Part shown: positions 22,275 through 33,589 of the stretch, one piece after another | Numbering within the stretch: the first letter of the stretch is position 1 | Layout of the letters: each line of letters starts with the position of its first letter | NCBI GenBank assembly: GCA_036346255.1 | Contig: JAYEVH010000144.1 | Span: 1 to 64,000, forward strand | Reading direction: 5' to 3' | DNA: 64,000 nucleotides | Source: Ampelocalamus luodianensis | Taxonomy: Eukaryota; Streptophyta; Magnoliopsida; Poales; Poaceae | Notes under the pieces: generated by a model | The model's database searches: none | Told to the model about the DNA's origin: nothing | Seen by the model: only the letters and a program-made list of their open reading frames with translations | Program-made: the position numbers and the translations under genes

Positions 22275-25200
22275 TTATAGGGCAGCAGCTGCCTTCTTCT
22301 TTGGCGGTGGATTCCCCCCAGCAAGCAACACGTATGAGTAGAAGCAAATCATCATAGCACTGGCGACATGAGAAGTTGTAAGGAGGGCAGTGGAGGATGA
22401 AATGAGCAGTTGAAATAAGGGAAGCAAAAGACAGTCGGGAACTACCTGAGTGCAGCATAAAAGCCCCAGGGAAGCAGCTTCTTCGTCTATCACAACAGAG
22501 TCAATGTCAATCAATCAGAATAAGATTCAGATTCAGCAATTTTTTAGAACAAAGTGGCAGTGTCACTTACTGTGGTGTACGTCTGACAGTGCTTCCATGC
22601 TGCCGCAGCAGCAACAGCTGCAAATGATGAGCAGAGCAGTTTAATTTGCATATTTTTCCACATTCAGAACTTCAATTTGGCTTAATAGCAGATTACTGGG
22701 GTCCAGGATCAAGTATTTCTAAACATATTGATATTGATTGCTCGGAAATGCGTTTAAATAGATATATCCTATAATACTATCTGATAGTTAGATAGTTAAG
22801 TCATTGCGAAGTATTGTCTTTGATTCATTGAGATCTGCTAGGATGTTAAGTTAGAAAATTAAAATACCTGCTTGTGCCAGTATGAATGGCAAGCTGGACT
22901 TTCCACTCCTCCAAACCTTAAGACTAAGTATGCCAAGGGCCAATATAGCAAGGCCAGGTGCAACACCGAAAGTAAGACTTGCAGGACTCCTCCAAAATAG
23001 AAATCCAACAAGGCCCATCGAAAATAAAAATCCGCCTGAATTAGGGAAAACATTATCAGTACTCTTAAACAAAATCCAAATGAGACAAGATCCAACAAAG
23101 AAGGATAACATAATATTAGAGCATTTAACCAGCTAGTGTTCTAAAAGGCGGTCTCCTAGCCCGCTTAGGCAGCACCTAGGCCCTATGCGACACCCTCCCG
23201 CCTCACCCGCCTAGCCGATTTATCCAACCTAGGCAGCTGCCTAGCCCCGCATAGGCCCGCCTAATCGGTGATAGGCGTTGGTCTGCCGTCCGACTAGCGC
23301 CTTGGTGAACACTGTAACCAACTTTCACAAAATATGAAAGCTTTCTCAACTTAGATTCAACGATGAAATGTTCAGTGATTTCCAACTTCCCCCTATTCAA
23401 AGGCTTGTTTTCAGATCATGAAAAGATAAAACAAATTGAGGACATTGTACAAAAGTGAAAGAAGTAAACAAAGTTACTTTATCATTAAGACTCAAGTAAT
23501 GAATAGGTTGTCCTCCAAACTGGAAATCACATTGAACTTTGCTAAAAAGGAAGTTGACAACATACCAAAAGGGATCCCTAGGCAAAAGTCATGTATTTTT
23601 GCACACTTCTGTTGAGGAGCAACCTCCTGGTCTATATCTATTTCTCCATTAGCAGTCACCACAGTGGTTGGCTCTTGAATTTCATCTTCTGTCTGCTCCA
23701 CGGAGGTGGTACAATCAATGGGAGTACTAGTATACTCTGCCTTCATGCACATTGTAGTCAATGGCTGCAAGGCCAAAAGCTACATCACAAAGGAGGAATT
23801 TTTTTCCAAAAAGATAGGAGAAAATTAGGAAGCACATAAAGACTAGTAGGCAAATATGCTGGAACTCGTCTAGAAAGGAAGAACATTAAGTTACTTGCAT
23901 AGGGGAACTGACATACATTCATGTACATGAACAAAAAGGGGTGCAACTAAAGATTGTTTTGGTCAGAAATATGCCCTCTAAGGACAACAACAAACATGGC
24001 AATGCCATATCAAATATTTCATAACTATCTTAGCAAGAAGGGAAGTTAGAGCTGATATTTGCTTAAACCTTGACATCAACAAAAAATACAATCTATATAG
24101 GAATCCAGCAAGATGAAGCAACTTAAGATCAGCGCTTGGTTTACACCTGAGATACATACTAACTGGTCCATAGCCTACATAGGCTTGCTGTTGATAGCTA
24201 CATCTCATTTGTCTACAGACCATTCGCCTATATAGGCTTGCTGTTGATAGCTACATCTCATTTGTCTACACACCATCCTCTGCTACTTTCTATCACTCAT
24301 GCTTCCAACTAACCAATGGTACACAGTGCAAATCCAACAACCCAACCCTTCATTCAATGATGCAGACAATTCAATCACTTGGTAATACTTTTCCAAGGCA
24401 AGTCCATCTAAAGCCTCTACACTGAGCTAAGGACATACGCCCACTATTCCATATTAAATCCACTTCAGTATGCCAATAAACATGCCAACACAATCCAGTG
24501 TATCCATCCAGAATCTCAACAGCACAAATATGCTCTATGAGATCAAGCAGCCACAAATACAGCACATCATCATTTTTAGCATCATAATTATTGGCCCTGT
24601 ACTCTAGACCATTATTTGTAAGAGCGTATTACATTTAGCCCCATGTATTTTTACACACCACCCAAACACCCTGGGGCGCACGCACACACGCATTGCCTCC
24701 ATGACAACTCTACATGAGCTATTATTTCAGACTAGCTGGCTAGTGAAGCACGGTGGAATTGGCATTGCATGACAACAATGGTAGCGATTGGAGCGAAAGT
24801 GCACAACTATCACAATGATGTGCGGCCATGTGGGTCCCACAACATCCCATCCAAATTAACTGTGCAAGCAACGGAAATAGGGTAAAATTCAACAATTGTT
24901 TTTGTTTTCTAGGAGGGTTAAGTGAATCTTATTAAGGGAGACACATTCGATGGGGTGATGGCACCGCATGAGATTTTGCATGATCTGAGAGTGTCTAAAA
25001 AGAAAGGTATTGTACTTAAATTGGATTTTGAGAAGGCTTATGATAAGATTAGTTGGGATTTCTTGGAGGGAGTCTTGAGAGGGAAGAATTTTTCTGATAA
25101 ATGGATTGATTGGGTGATGAGTCTGCTGTGGGAAGTGAGCATCAATATTAATGGTTCATGGGTAACTACTTCTTCACTCATAGGGTTTGAGGCAGAGACC

Positions 25201-27563
25201 CTTTGTCTCCTTTGTTGTTCAACTCGGCTGCTGATGCTTTGGCAATTATGATTGCTAGAGCACAGGAGCATGACCTTATTAAAGGGGTGATCTCTCACCT
25301 GATTCCGGAGGGAGTGTCCTTGTTGCAGAGATGACACAGTCTTGATGATTGAATGTGAAGACAAATATATCCTTAATCTGAAATTTCTGTTGTACTGCTT
25401 TGAATGGCTATCTGGGTTAAGGATCAATTACCATAAAAGTAAAGTTTTTGTTCTTGGGGTGAGTAAGTTGGATGCTATGAGAGTCTCTCATAATTTCAAT
25501 TGTAAGCTGGGTGCTCTCCCTCTTACTTATCTGGGTATTGATATTGGGGAAAGACATCTTTTTCAAAAAGCTGGGAGGTAAAATCCTGTGCAACCTGGGG
25601 AAAAGGTTGGATAACTGGCAGAATAATCTCTTGTCTTCGAGAGGTAGGTTAATTCTGACTAATAGTTGTCTTAGTAGTTTGCCAATTTACACTATGGGCT
25701 TTTATAGGTTGAGTGAGATGACTCATAAGAGGATGGATAGTATTAGATCCGCATTTTTCTCGGAGGGGTGCCAATGACAAGTTTAAATATCACATGGTTA
25801 ATTGGAGATCGCTTTGTATTCCTAAAGATTTTGGGGTTTGGGGTGATGAATACCGCTTGATGAATGATTGCTTGTTAAGTAAGTGGATTTGGAGGATCAC
25901 CAGCTAATGAGGAGATCCGGTTTAGGATTTTAAAGGCGAAATACTTTTCCAGGGTGATTTGAAGTTTTAGTCATAACAGAGTCTCCGCCTGAAATCCATT
26001 TGCAAGGTGAAGCATCTCTTCAACTTGGGGCTTTTTACAAAGTTGGTAATGGAGGTCCGTATTTTTGGCATGATGTTTGGTTAGGCACTTGTCCTTTAAA
26101 GATTAAGTACAATCTGTTGTTTGACATTTGCTATGACCTATGATTCGACATTAAGGTTTCTTGATTGTATTTCTAATGGCATTTGGCATGTTGAGTTTAC
26201 TAGGAGTTTTGGTTGGAAGGAGGAAGTTATGTGGATGACCTTAAATCTGATTTGAGTGATGTAAAGCTTAATTCAATAAGAATCGGGGGGGTGGTGTTTA
26301 GAAAAGAATGGTCTCTTCACCGTTAAGTCAGATAAGCATCCGCTTTTGGGGTGGTTAATAAGAGATGAACAAGTTGTGGTATAGCGCACTCCTCGAAAGT
26401 TAAAATTTTCTTATGGCCGCTTTATCAAGGTAGAATTCAATCTACCGATCAACTTATTGTTAGAGTCGGAAAGGCAATGCTAATTGTGTTGTGTGTGGGA
26501 GAGGAAGATGCGAACCATATTTTCTTTGATCGTATCTTAGCTAAATTTGCTTGGGCCCGCTTTGAGAGATTTTTGAGTGGACAAGGAGTCCTGTCTCGAG
26601 ATGACTTTCATCATCATATCGGACTCTTGGGGCTATTAACTCTCATCTTGCCCTTATCGCTTTAGCACTCTTATATGGACGTTATGGAAAATCGAAACAA
26701 GTGGGCGTTTGAGAGAGTTTTCCTACTCATCCGCATGAAGTGATTTTCAAATTTATGTCCTGCTTGCAGCGGTGTATGGTCTTGACCAAAAAGGAGTTGC
26801 GGAATGCTAGATAACCTAGTTTTTGGGTAGAAAGTTGGATGATTGTTTTCTGTTCCGATATATTTGTGTAATTTCTATGTTGCCTGCCCTGTTGGGTTTG
26901 TTCAGCTGTGTGTCTTTGGCTCAGCATGTTAGTTTAGTTCTAGTGCTAGCTGGTAGTCCCAGCTTGTTTTGTTTCTTGGTGTTTCATACTGACTTTGTGT
27001 TGATTAGCTTTATATAAAAGCTGGGATGTTCCCTTTTTCAAAAAGGGTTAAGTGAATCTTTGATAGAAAAAGTTCAAATTTAAGATCTTTCTGAAACTCA
27101 CGTAAACATAGCTGGGCTAACGTGATTTCTCTTCTTTTAAATGTCAGTATTCAACATGCCATTTTGCGCAATCTCTGGCACGAGATCTTCCTACTCTCTA
27201 AACCATTTCTTGAGTAAGCTACTTTTCTAAACAATTCGATTCGGCTAAAATCACTTGACACACGCCGCAAAACTCCAGCGTGCAGTTTCTCTCCAAATTT
27301 TAGCAATCCAACACAACCTTTGAAGCAATAACAATTCTAGATCCAGGCAGCGCTTAGGCAAAATCGAGAGAAGAAAGAGGCAGAGAACTCACCTTTGACT
27401 TCGAGGCGACGCCAGCGGACAGGACACTGAAGGCCCTCCGTCCAAGCGACGCCGGGACCCTAAACGTAGCGAGCGGCGCGAACCGGAGGACGGCGCCGAA
27501 GGGAGCCGGCCACCTCCTCGCCGTCCCCGGAGTCGCCGATCCGCGGAGCTGCGCCGCCGCCAT
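22275..27563 (-). CDS. FAX1: FAX1-type plastid fatty-acid exporter (TMEM14 family), six exons
   Basis: Exons, reading down the minus strand: 27563-27393, 23764-23566, 23035-22868, 22617-22571, 22486-22446, 22359-22275. All introns are GT-AG and phases match, giving 711 bases and 236 residues plus stop. Residues 1-57 look like a plastid transit peptide (Ala/Arg/Ser-rich, no acidic residue). An acidic linker follows to about residue 110. The conserved TMEM14 core starts at IHDFCLGIPFGG (114-125), with four hydrophobic segments at about 115-138, 144-162, 171-187 and 199-222. The tail GGNPPPKKK (223-231) is typical of FAX1-type members. In Arabidopsis FAX1 sits in the plastid inner envelope and exports free fatty acids; that role is inferred here. 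Length is close to the usual 220-240 residues. FAX1 versus a sister FAX remains open. No stop or frameshift is seen, so the gene looks functional. Confidence 0.92.
23146..23310. repeat. Palindrome-rich GCCTAGGC-type repeat in FAX intron 2
   Basis: The stretch starting TTCTAAAAGGCGGTCTCC is dense in alternating CCTAGGC/GCCTAGG words and can fold on itself. Similar compact repeats with AAAAGGCG...GCGCC ends are common MITE-like insertions in grass introns. Exact ends and target duplication are not clear. Confidence 0.5.
24179..24272. repeat. 53-bp tandem duplication in FAX intron 1
   Basis: ATAGGCTTGCTGTTGATAGC and the following CTACATCTCATTTGTCTACA occur twice with a 53-bp period and almost no change, which indicates a recent local duplication. 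Confidence 0.9.
24931..27044 (+). mobile_element. 5'-truncated L1-type LINE in FAX intron 1 (antisense)
   Basis: It is flanked by a perfect 16-bp target duplication, GGGTTAAGTGAATCTT, at 24915-24930 and 27045-27060. It starts inside reverse transcriptase: motif VLKLDFEKAYDKISWDFLEG at about 25012-25070, then shifted frames with GLRINYHKSKVFVLG near 25415 and LSSRGRLILTNSCLSSLPIY near 25632. The catalytic region near 25331 reads DD, but the residues before it are changed. A zinc-binding terminal region (CVGEEDANHIFF) lies near 26490. It ends with a CTTTTTCAAAAA-type tail. Truncation, target duplication and A-rich end fit target-primed reverse transcription. It is non-functional. Confidence 0.93.
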
Positions 27564-27934
27564 GCCGCCACGGGGACTCGCGTGCAGGGTTTGGGAGGAT
27601 TCTCTCGGAGCTCGGACGAGGGGGAGGAATGGCTCGTTCTCGTTCCGGGTGGAGGAGGGTGCGACGGGGGTGGAGGGAGGAGCCGTTGGCCACTAAAAAA
27701 AGAAGCGAGCACGAGTCGTACTCGGCTCCTGCTCCTGGCTCTTGCCTGTTGCTTCCTTCTCGGCGGCGACTGAACCGGCTAGCGAGTGGCACGTGGGAAA
27801 CCGGAAACGGAAGCGGACGAATTGAAGGATGCACGTCGAAGAGCCTTATCTCTGGGCCCGGAGACGGCCCAGAGCTTTTTTTTTTCTTTTCGAAAATGAC
27901 ACTGATGACGGTTTGAATAGGAAATCTAGCCTCC
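27564..27934 (-). promoter_or_regulatory. FAX upstream region and core promoter
   Basis: This GC-rich stretch precedes the start codon (context GGCATGGCG on the minus strand). It contains a G-box CACGTG at 27790-27795 and two site-II/TCP-type elements, TGGGCC at 27853-27858 and GGCCCA at 27866-27871. Such elements are common in promoters of housekeeping plastid-protein genes. It is cut short by the G2 LTR at about 27935. The transcription start is not determined. Confidence 0.55.
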
Positions 27935-30900
27935 TCTCGACACAAAAAAAATGTAATTATGGACTTTCTGTGTATAATGTACTAGTCTAAAATTACGTTA
28001 GTACACACAATGTCAACATAGATGAATATCATTACACACAAGACGAATATAAGAATAAACGAGTAATTAAATAATAAATGACGATTTTGACCTTATGATT
28101 GAGTTTACAATTATTAAGACATACAGAGCTGACAATAAATAAATAAGCATCAGTGGAATGAAAACAACTCCAGCGGATACTCATCGACTCGCCATAGACA
28201 ACCGACTGAGATCAAAACTTAACGAGCAGCAACCTCGTAAAGCTCCTTCTCGAAGATAGACGATGATTCCTCCACTTCAACCGAATAACTGCAGCAAGAA
28301 TGAGTACCCCGGATACTCAACAAGTTGTGCCACAGAATGCAATTATAGATGATGGCTTATTACAAAAATAGCTTCTGTGGCTATTTTGCAATAAAGCAGT
28401 ATTTGCAATTGAATATAAATAATAGATTGAAAGCACAATTCAAAACAAATAAACAATAATAATTTAACAATTGTTTTTTACACAGACACATAGCCTAATC
28501 AATTTCTTTCGCACAGTCATATGAATTAAATCACACAGCTGTCCCTTCCCAAAGTACTTTATGAAAATCAACCTCTCGTTTGAAATTCCTGAACATGTCC
28601 ATGACCGCGGATGCAGCTATTCGAATAGATTGATTAACACTCTGCAGAGGTAGTACATTTTACTCACACGATGCAATCAACTTGTACGGAGTTGATCACA
28701 ACAAAATATTTTCGAAACTTCATCTCGACGATTGACCCTCTTAATGTGTTTTACCATCGTACAACCCGAAACAACGCTTTTGTACAACACACATCGTTGG
28801 ACCTAGAAGCGCAAACCGTAATACCCTAAAATATATTCGAAAGGATGTAACCAGAGAGAATGTAATACTCAAAGCGAGAGAAGCAATTAATCAAGATAGA
28901 ATAATTTAATCGGTAGAGATTAATTTAATCGGGGAAAGGTTTCTTTAGAAAAGCATCAAAGCAAGAAAAGAGAGGAGCTAAACGTAATATGTTTTAGAAA
29001 GAAAAGAGGGGTTTAAGCAAAACCCGACAACTTGGGCTCGGGCCTTGGCCAAGTGGGCCTTATAGGTGGCGGCCAAAGGGGATGCCACCCTCCTTCCTAA
29101 CCCTAATTATGTTTATCAGGCGTGCGCATGATCGTAGCGCCGCCATACAGAGCGCATAGTATCCGTAGCACCTCCTCTCTCAACCATTGTTCCCTCCTCG
29201 GTGAGACCTTCACGCGGCGAGGATCAACCTTGTGCCGCCGGCCACGCGAAGGAAGGAGGAGGAGATCATCTTCACGAGGAAAGTTCTTCGTCTTCCTACG
29301 ATTCTTCAAGGGTAACGAAGAGGTTTCATCGTTGTTTAATTGGTATTAGATGCGTTACTAATTCGTTTATTAGAACTATCGCCAATCTACCGGTAGATCG
29401 CTATCTGTCCAGAATGTTGCGTGGTCTGTTTCGCATTCTTAGAGGCCGAATTGGAGTTGTCCATCTCCTAGAGTTATGTAGGTATTGTTCTTAGCTTTCG
29501 GTGGCCACCAAGAACACCAGATTCCGATGTACGAGTTAAAAGTTATGGTCGTTTTAGTTTCTGCTGTCGTGATTCGACGAGGATTAGCGTCTCTGTAAAT
29601 GTTAAATTATAATTTAGATAGAAGATGAATCAGAAGTTTTGCCCATAACAACTTTTGTACGTGATTTCACTAGCTTTTCAGGATTGGTAAAGAACACCCC
29701 ATTTGGATTTGTAGAACAAAAGTTATGCACGTTTTAAAGTGGCTGTCCGTAACCCCGATGTGAATGAGTTATTGAATTGTCTTTAATATTTGTTCAAGTT
29801 AATGGCAAATTTAGGGCTTTCACCCAACTAGGTTATTGTAGGTCGTGGTCTTACCTTTTGATATTGATAAAGAACGTAAAGTTTGGTTTATCCAATTAGA
29901 AGTTATGGCGTTTATCGTGCTGTTGTCCGAATTTGCCTGCAATTCGACAGAAGTGTTTGTTGGTCTTTGGAGATTGATACATATAAAATTCGGGATTTCC
30001 AAACTAGGTTGTTGTAGATAACCTCATTACCTTTCAAACAAACATGAGAACACCCCTTTAGAGTTTTAGAGCAAAAGTTGTGTTACTTTTACCGCCATTG
30101 TCCGAGTAGGGCTTTCGCTAGAGTGTGGTTATTTCAAGCGCAGCTACATTTAAGTGTTGGGGTTGGGGTATGAGTTAAGGGCGATGCGAGTAGTGACATG
30201 ATGACTTAGTTCTTATTGAGTAACTTTGGTGTAGGGGTGAGGCGCCAAGGCAAGCGGCCTCTTCGTTGCCTCCCCAACAGCACCGCATCGCTAAAAGGCA
30301 AGTACAATGACTTTTGTGTGATCTGCTTCACTGGATGCTCGATGATTAGTTTTGTGTTTCATTTGTTATGTGAGAAGCTTCAATGTTCATGTGTCTTCCA
30401 CGGGAGTGGAATATCCACGAGAGTGGAGATTATAATATTCAAGAGGTTCCGATGTTTATGTTCTTTGCGTATGCTCTTTCATATGTGTGGAAATATTGTT
30501 AGTCATTGTTCATAGATTTATTCATGCATCCATGTTTATGTTCCGCCCACGGAGTGGAGTCTAAAGTCCCATCAATTCCAATATGGGCAAGTGAAGTCCC
30601 ACCATTCCAATGTGGGCGGTTTGGACACTCGATGAAACGTTCTTCATACGGTATTTTGATCCTCGATTTCGATAACACGGGCTTAGGTGAACACCGACGG
30701 TGTGTCACCACTATACCAGATAAGCGTGAGTGCATCCAACCAGTTCATGGCATCCATGTATTTCAAGACATTCTTTCGGATAATCCTTTAATGTCATGTT
30801 TCTATGTGAAATATGTTTGTTTATTCATCAGACTTGCGAGTCTCTGACTCACCCTTGTTTTGTTGCTTTGTTTTAGGTGACCGTTGATGATGACTCGTTT

Positions 30901-33514
30901 GGGAGGGAGTAGACATGCACTAAACACACAACACCATGATCCAGCTTTCAATAATAGAACTTGATTGAATTTTCTTCATTTGTTTAGAGATAAATTGTAA
31001 TATTTGAGGTGGCATGTGGATGATGTCCTCTCACTGGTTATGGATGTTTATTTCCGTTGTGGTACTTGGTTTACGAGGATCGGACTTTATGGTGCTTTTA
31101 TGATATTAGAGTGATCTTCCGTCCTTTTGTTATAGCATGGACGTTGTCTCAATTCCTTTGCTTATGGTTGAAAGTTAGATCCTTTAGGTAACATTTTGGC
31201 TTCGGATAGCTGTGGTGTTACAAACGAATCTATCGATGTGACCTATAGAGTAGTCCACACCTCCACCCATCATCGAGCACCTAACCTACCACCTAAGTAG
31301 TCAATGTCGAGATTCCATAACTTATTAAGTTAGACACATCCCATACCAGACATGTGGTCATACAGTTATGGCTCAGTTCAATGGCGCACAAAATTAAGTC
31401 CTTAATTGACTAAGGTGAGATTGCCAATTTCTAACTACATCATCATGATTCATATATCCCAATCACACAGTTTCATCCACTTGCTTCAGTCTAAATCTTT
31501 TTTCACCCTATTGGTTAAGTGCAACACATGCCATGAACGAGTAATAGCATACACAACACACAGCTTTACACAAATGTTCTATAATCACTTAGTCAAGTTT
31601 ATATTTGCAACTCAAATGAATAAATGACTCGTTGCATGGCTAAACAAACCATTCAGATCTAATCAACCCACATTGGTGCTATGATATTACCAACTAATAA
31701 TTAACTAAGCTAGGTGACAAAAGATTATGATAATACAATAGGCAATATGGATATAATAAAATAGGATGAATAGCTAATCCCCAAAGTATTTAAATAAATA
31801 CTTAAAGTAAATACAATAATTGAATTAAAGTAATTTTAGAAAACTGGATTCAACATGGTCAAAAGTACAACTTATCTTAGAACAAGTCTTGGTACTGATC
31901 TTGGGCTTGATCAACTTCTCCTTCATCAAAAGTCCTCGAAGTATCAACGTCTACTCGCAAACGAAAGCAAATAAATAAAATAAATACAAAACAGAGAGAT
32001 AACAAACTCCAAAAAAATAAATAAAAATCTCAGGAAGGTACAGGTTGAATTTAGATGAGTTTAGAAATTTGAATGGGCTTAAACGGAGTTTGTATGAGAA
32101 AGAACAGACTTTTGGAAGATCTAAATCTAAGAAAAAGAAAAAGGATTACTGCTTCTAATTTTTTGAATTAACTTTCTACTAGAAATTCCAATTTATTGTG
32201 TCGCATGACATCACCTAGATTTTAATTAAAAGAAACACCAAAAATAGGCATAGTGGTCGACATGTGGGCCTCGAGTCTATGGACCAAGTCCATGGATCTA
32301 GTCTATGGTCTACGCTCATGGGTCTATGGCACAAGAACTCTAATGGGTGGGACCCACTTGTCATAGGCTTGGTTCACGGTGGATTAGATCTCACAAGTTT
32401 GGATCTGATGTTTAGGTTTAGGTGGACACGTTGGCGCCGACGGGATGACATGAGGGCGACACATAAGCGTAGAGGCCGAGTTGGCACATGACATGGCAGG
32501 TGAGGTGGACAGCCAGGTTGACTTCGATGGCAGCGAGGCTCTGGAACCAAGGGGTTCCAGCGAACGGCGGCTCCCCGATGGCGATGAAGGTGCGCAATAT
32601 GTAGAGAACGCGATGGGGATCATGATGGTATACTCACCAGTGCAAGGGGACAACGAGGCTGGCCAGCGGTAAGGTCGTGGCGGAGAGTAGGGTTCAGACT
32701 TAACGACGACAGTGCTAAAGGGGTGCTCCGGCGACGACAAGGGCAGCGGTGAGATGCGGGCGTCGAGACGATCCCGAAGGTGGCGCCCAAAGGCGACGAG
32801 GTCGACTGGAACGGCGGTAGTGAGGATAGAGTGGTTTGACCGGCGTTGAAGACAAAGACGACGGCTAGGGTCTAGGCGGCGCTCTAACGACGATGGCTAG
32901 GGTTTTCGAGGTCAGCACGTCTCGGGGTGCTCCTCCCGAGGGTCCCCAAGGCTTTAAATAGTCTTAGGAGGCGGGCCAACATGGACTCTGAAAATGGCGA
33001 CGACAGAGCTACAGTCGAGGCGAAGATGGATGAGAGGCGACGACGAGGCTGACAAGAAGGCCTGGACGCGTGGCGCACGTGGGTTCGACACGACAACAGT
33101 GGCGCTGACCAGCGGGTCCCACCTGGTAGTGCTGGCGAGGTGGCACAGAGCTGGGTTGAGTGCGCGGTTGGGACGCAAGTGGATTGGGCTGGAAAGAATA
33201 GAGTTGGGTTGAGAATTAGAGTTTCAGCCCAAAGGGATTTCTAATATTTATATTAGGTTTTCTATTTTAAAAATACTAGAAAATCCAAATAGCAAATGAA
33301 CTCAGAAAAATTCCAGAAAAATATTTCCAAGCACAAAGAACTCCAATAAAATAGTGTGAGAATTAATTGATGTTCAGATTAGTCATATTAAATTGTTTTG
33401 CTATTGAAAGTCCATATTAAGCTTAAATAAAATTCAAATAAAACTTGGGTGAATTTTCCAAGGGCTCAACTACTCAAAAGGATTTTAAAACTTCCAAAAA
33501 TTTGGGATGTTACA
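27935..33514 (-). repeat. G2 Gypsy 3' LTR, split by a solo LTR
   Basis: In element sense it starts TGTAACATCCC (at 33514) and runs leftward to about 27935. It aligns with the G1 LTR (27964 with 16652) and with the solo LTR at 41970. Without the nested 2.4-kb LTR it is about 3.2 kb, like the intact G3 5' LTR. The 32250-33240 part is GC-rich and contains fortuitous frames. The distal end abuts the FAX promoter. Confidence 0.8.
28817..31222 (+). mobile_element. Solo LTR of family E nested in the G2 LTR
   Basis: It starts CGTAATACCC (TG mutated to CG) and ends GGTGTTACA. CAAAC precedes it (28812-28816) and CAAAC overlaps its end (31221-31225), consistent with a 5-bp target duplication with a two-base ambiguity. 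The broken host sequence (AGCGCAAACCG ... ATCGATGTGACC) rejoins as in the G1 LTR around 17500-17525. No internal domain is left, so it arose by LTR-LTR recombination. It contains four degenerate repeats of about 180 bp between about 29470 and 30120. Confidence 0.82.
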
Positions 33515-33516
33515 AA

Positions 33517-33535
33517 CCTCCCCTTAAAGGAATAT
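33517..33535 (-). other. G2 polypurine tract
   Basis: The minus strand reads ATTCCTTTAAGGGGAGG next to the LTR, the same tract type as in G1. Confidence 0.75.
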
Positions 33536-33589
33536 GAACCCCGAGATTCAAGCTAGCTTGGGAAAAGGCTAGGAAACTCAGCTTTCAAC

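Noticed and set aside
27460..27945. 161-codon minus-strand frame over FAX exon 1
   Set aside because: It is another phase of the promoter and exon 1; only the frame starting at 27563 joins the downstream FAX exons.
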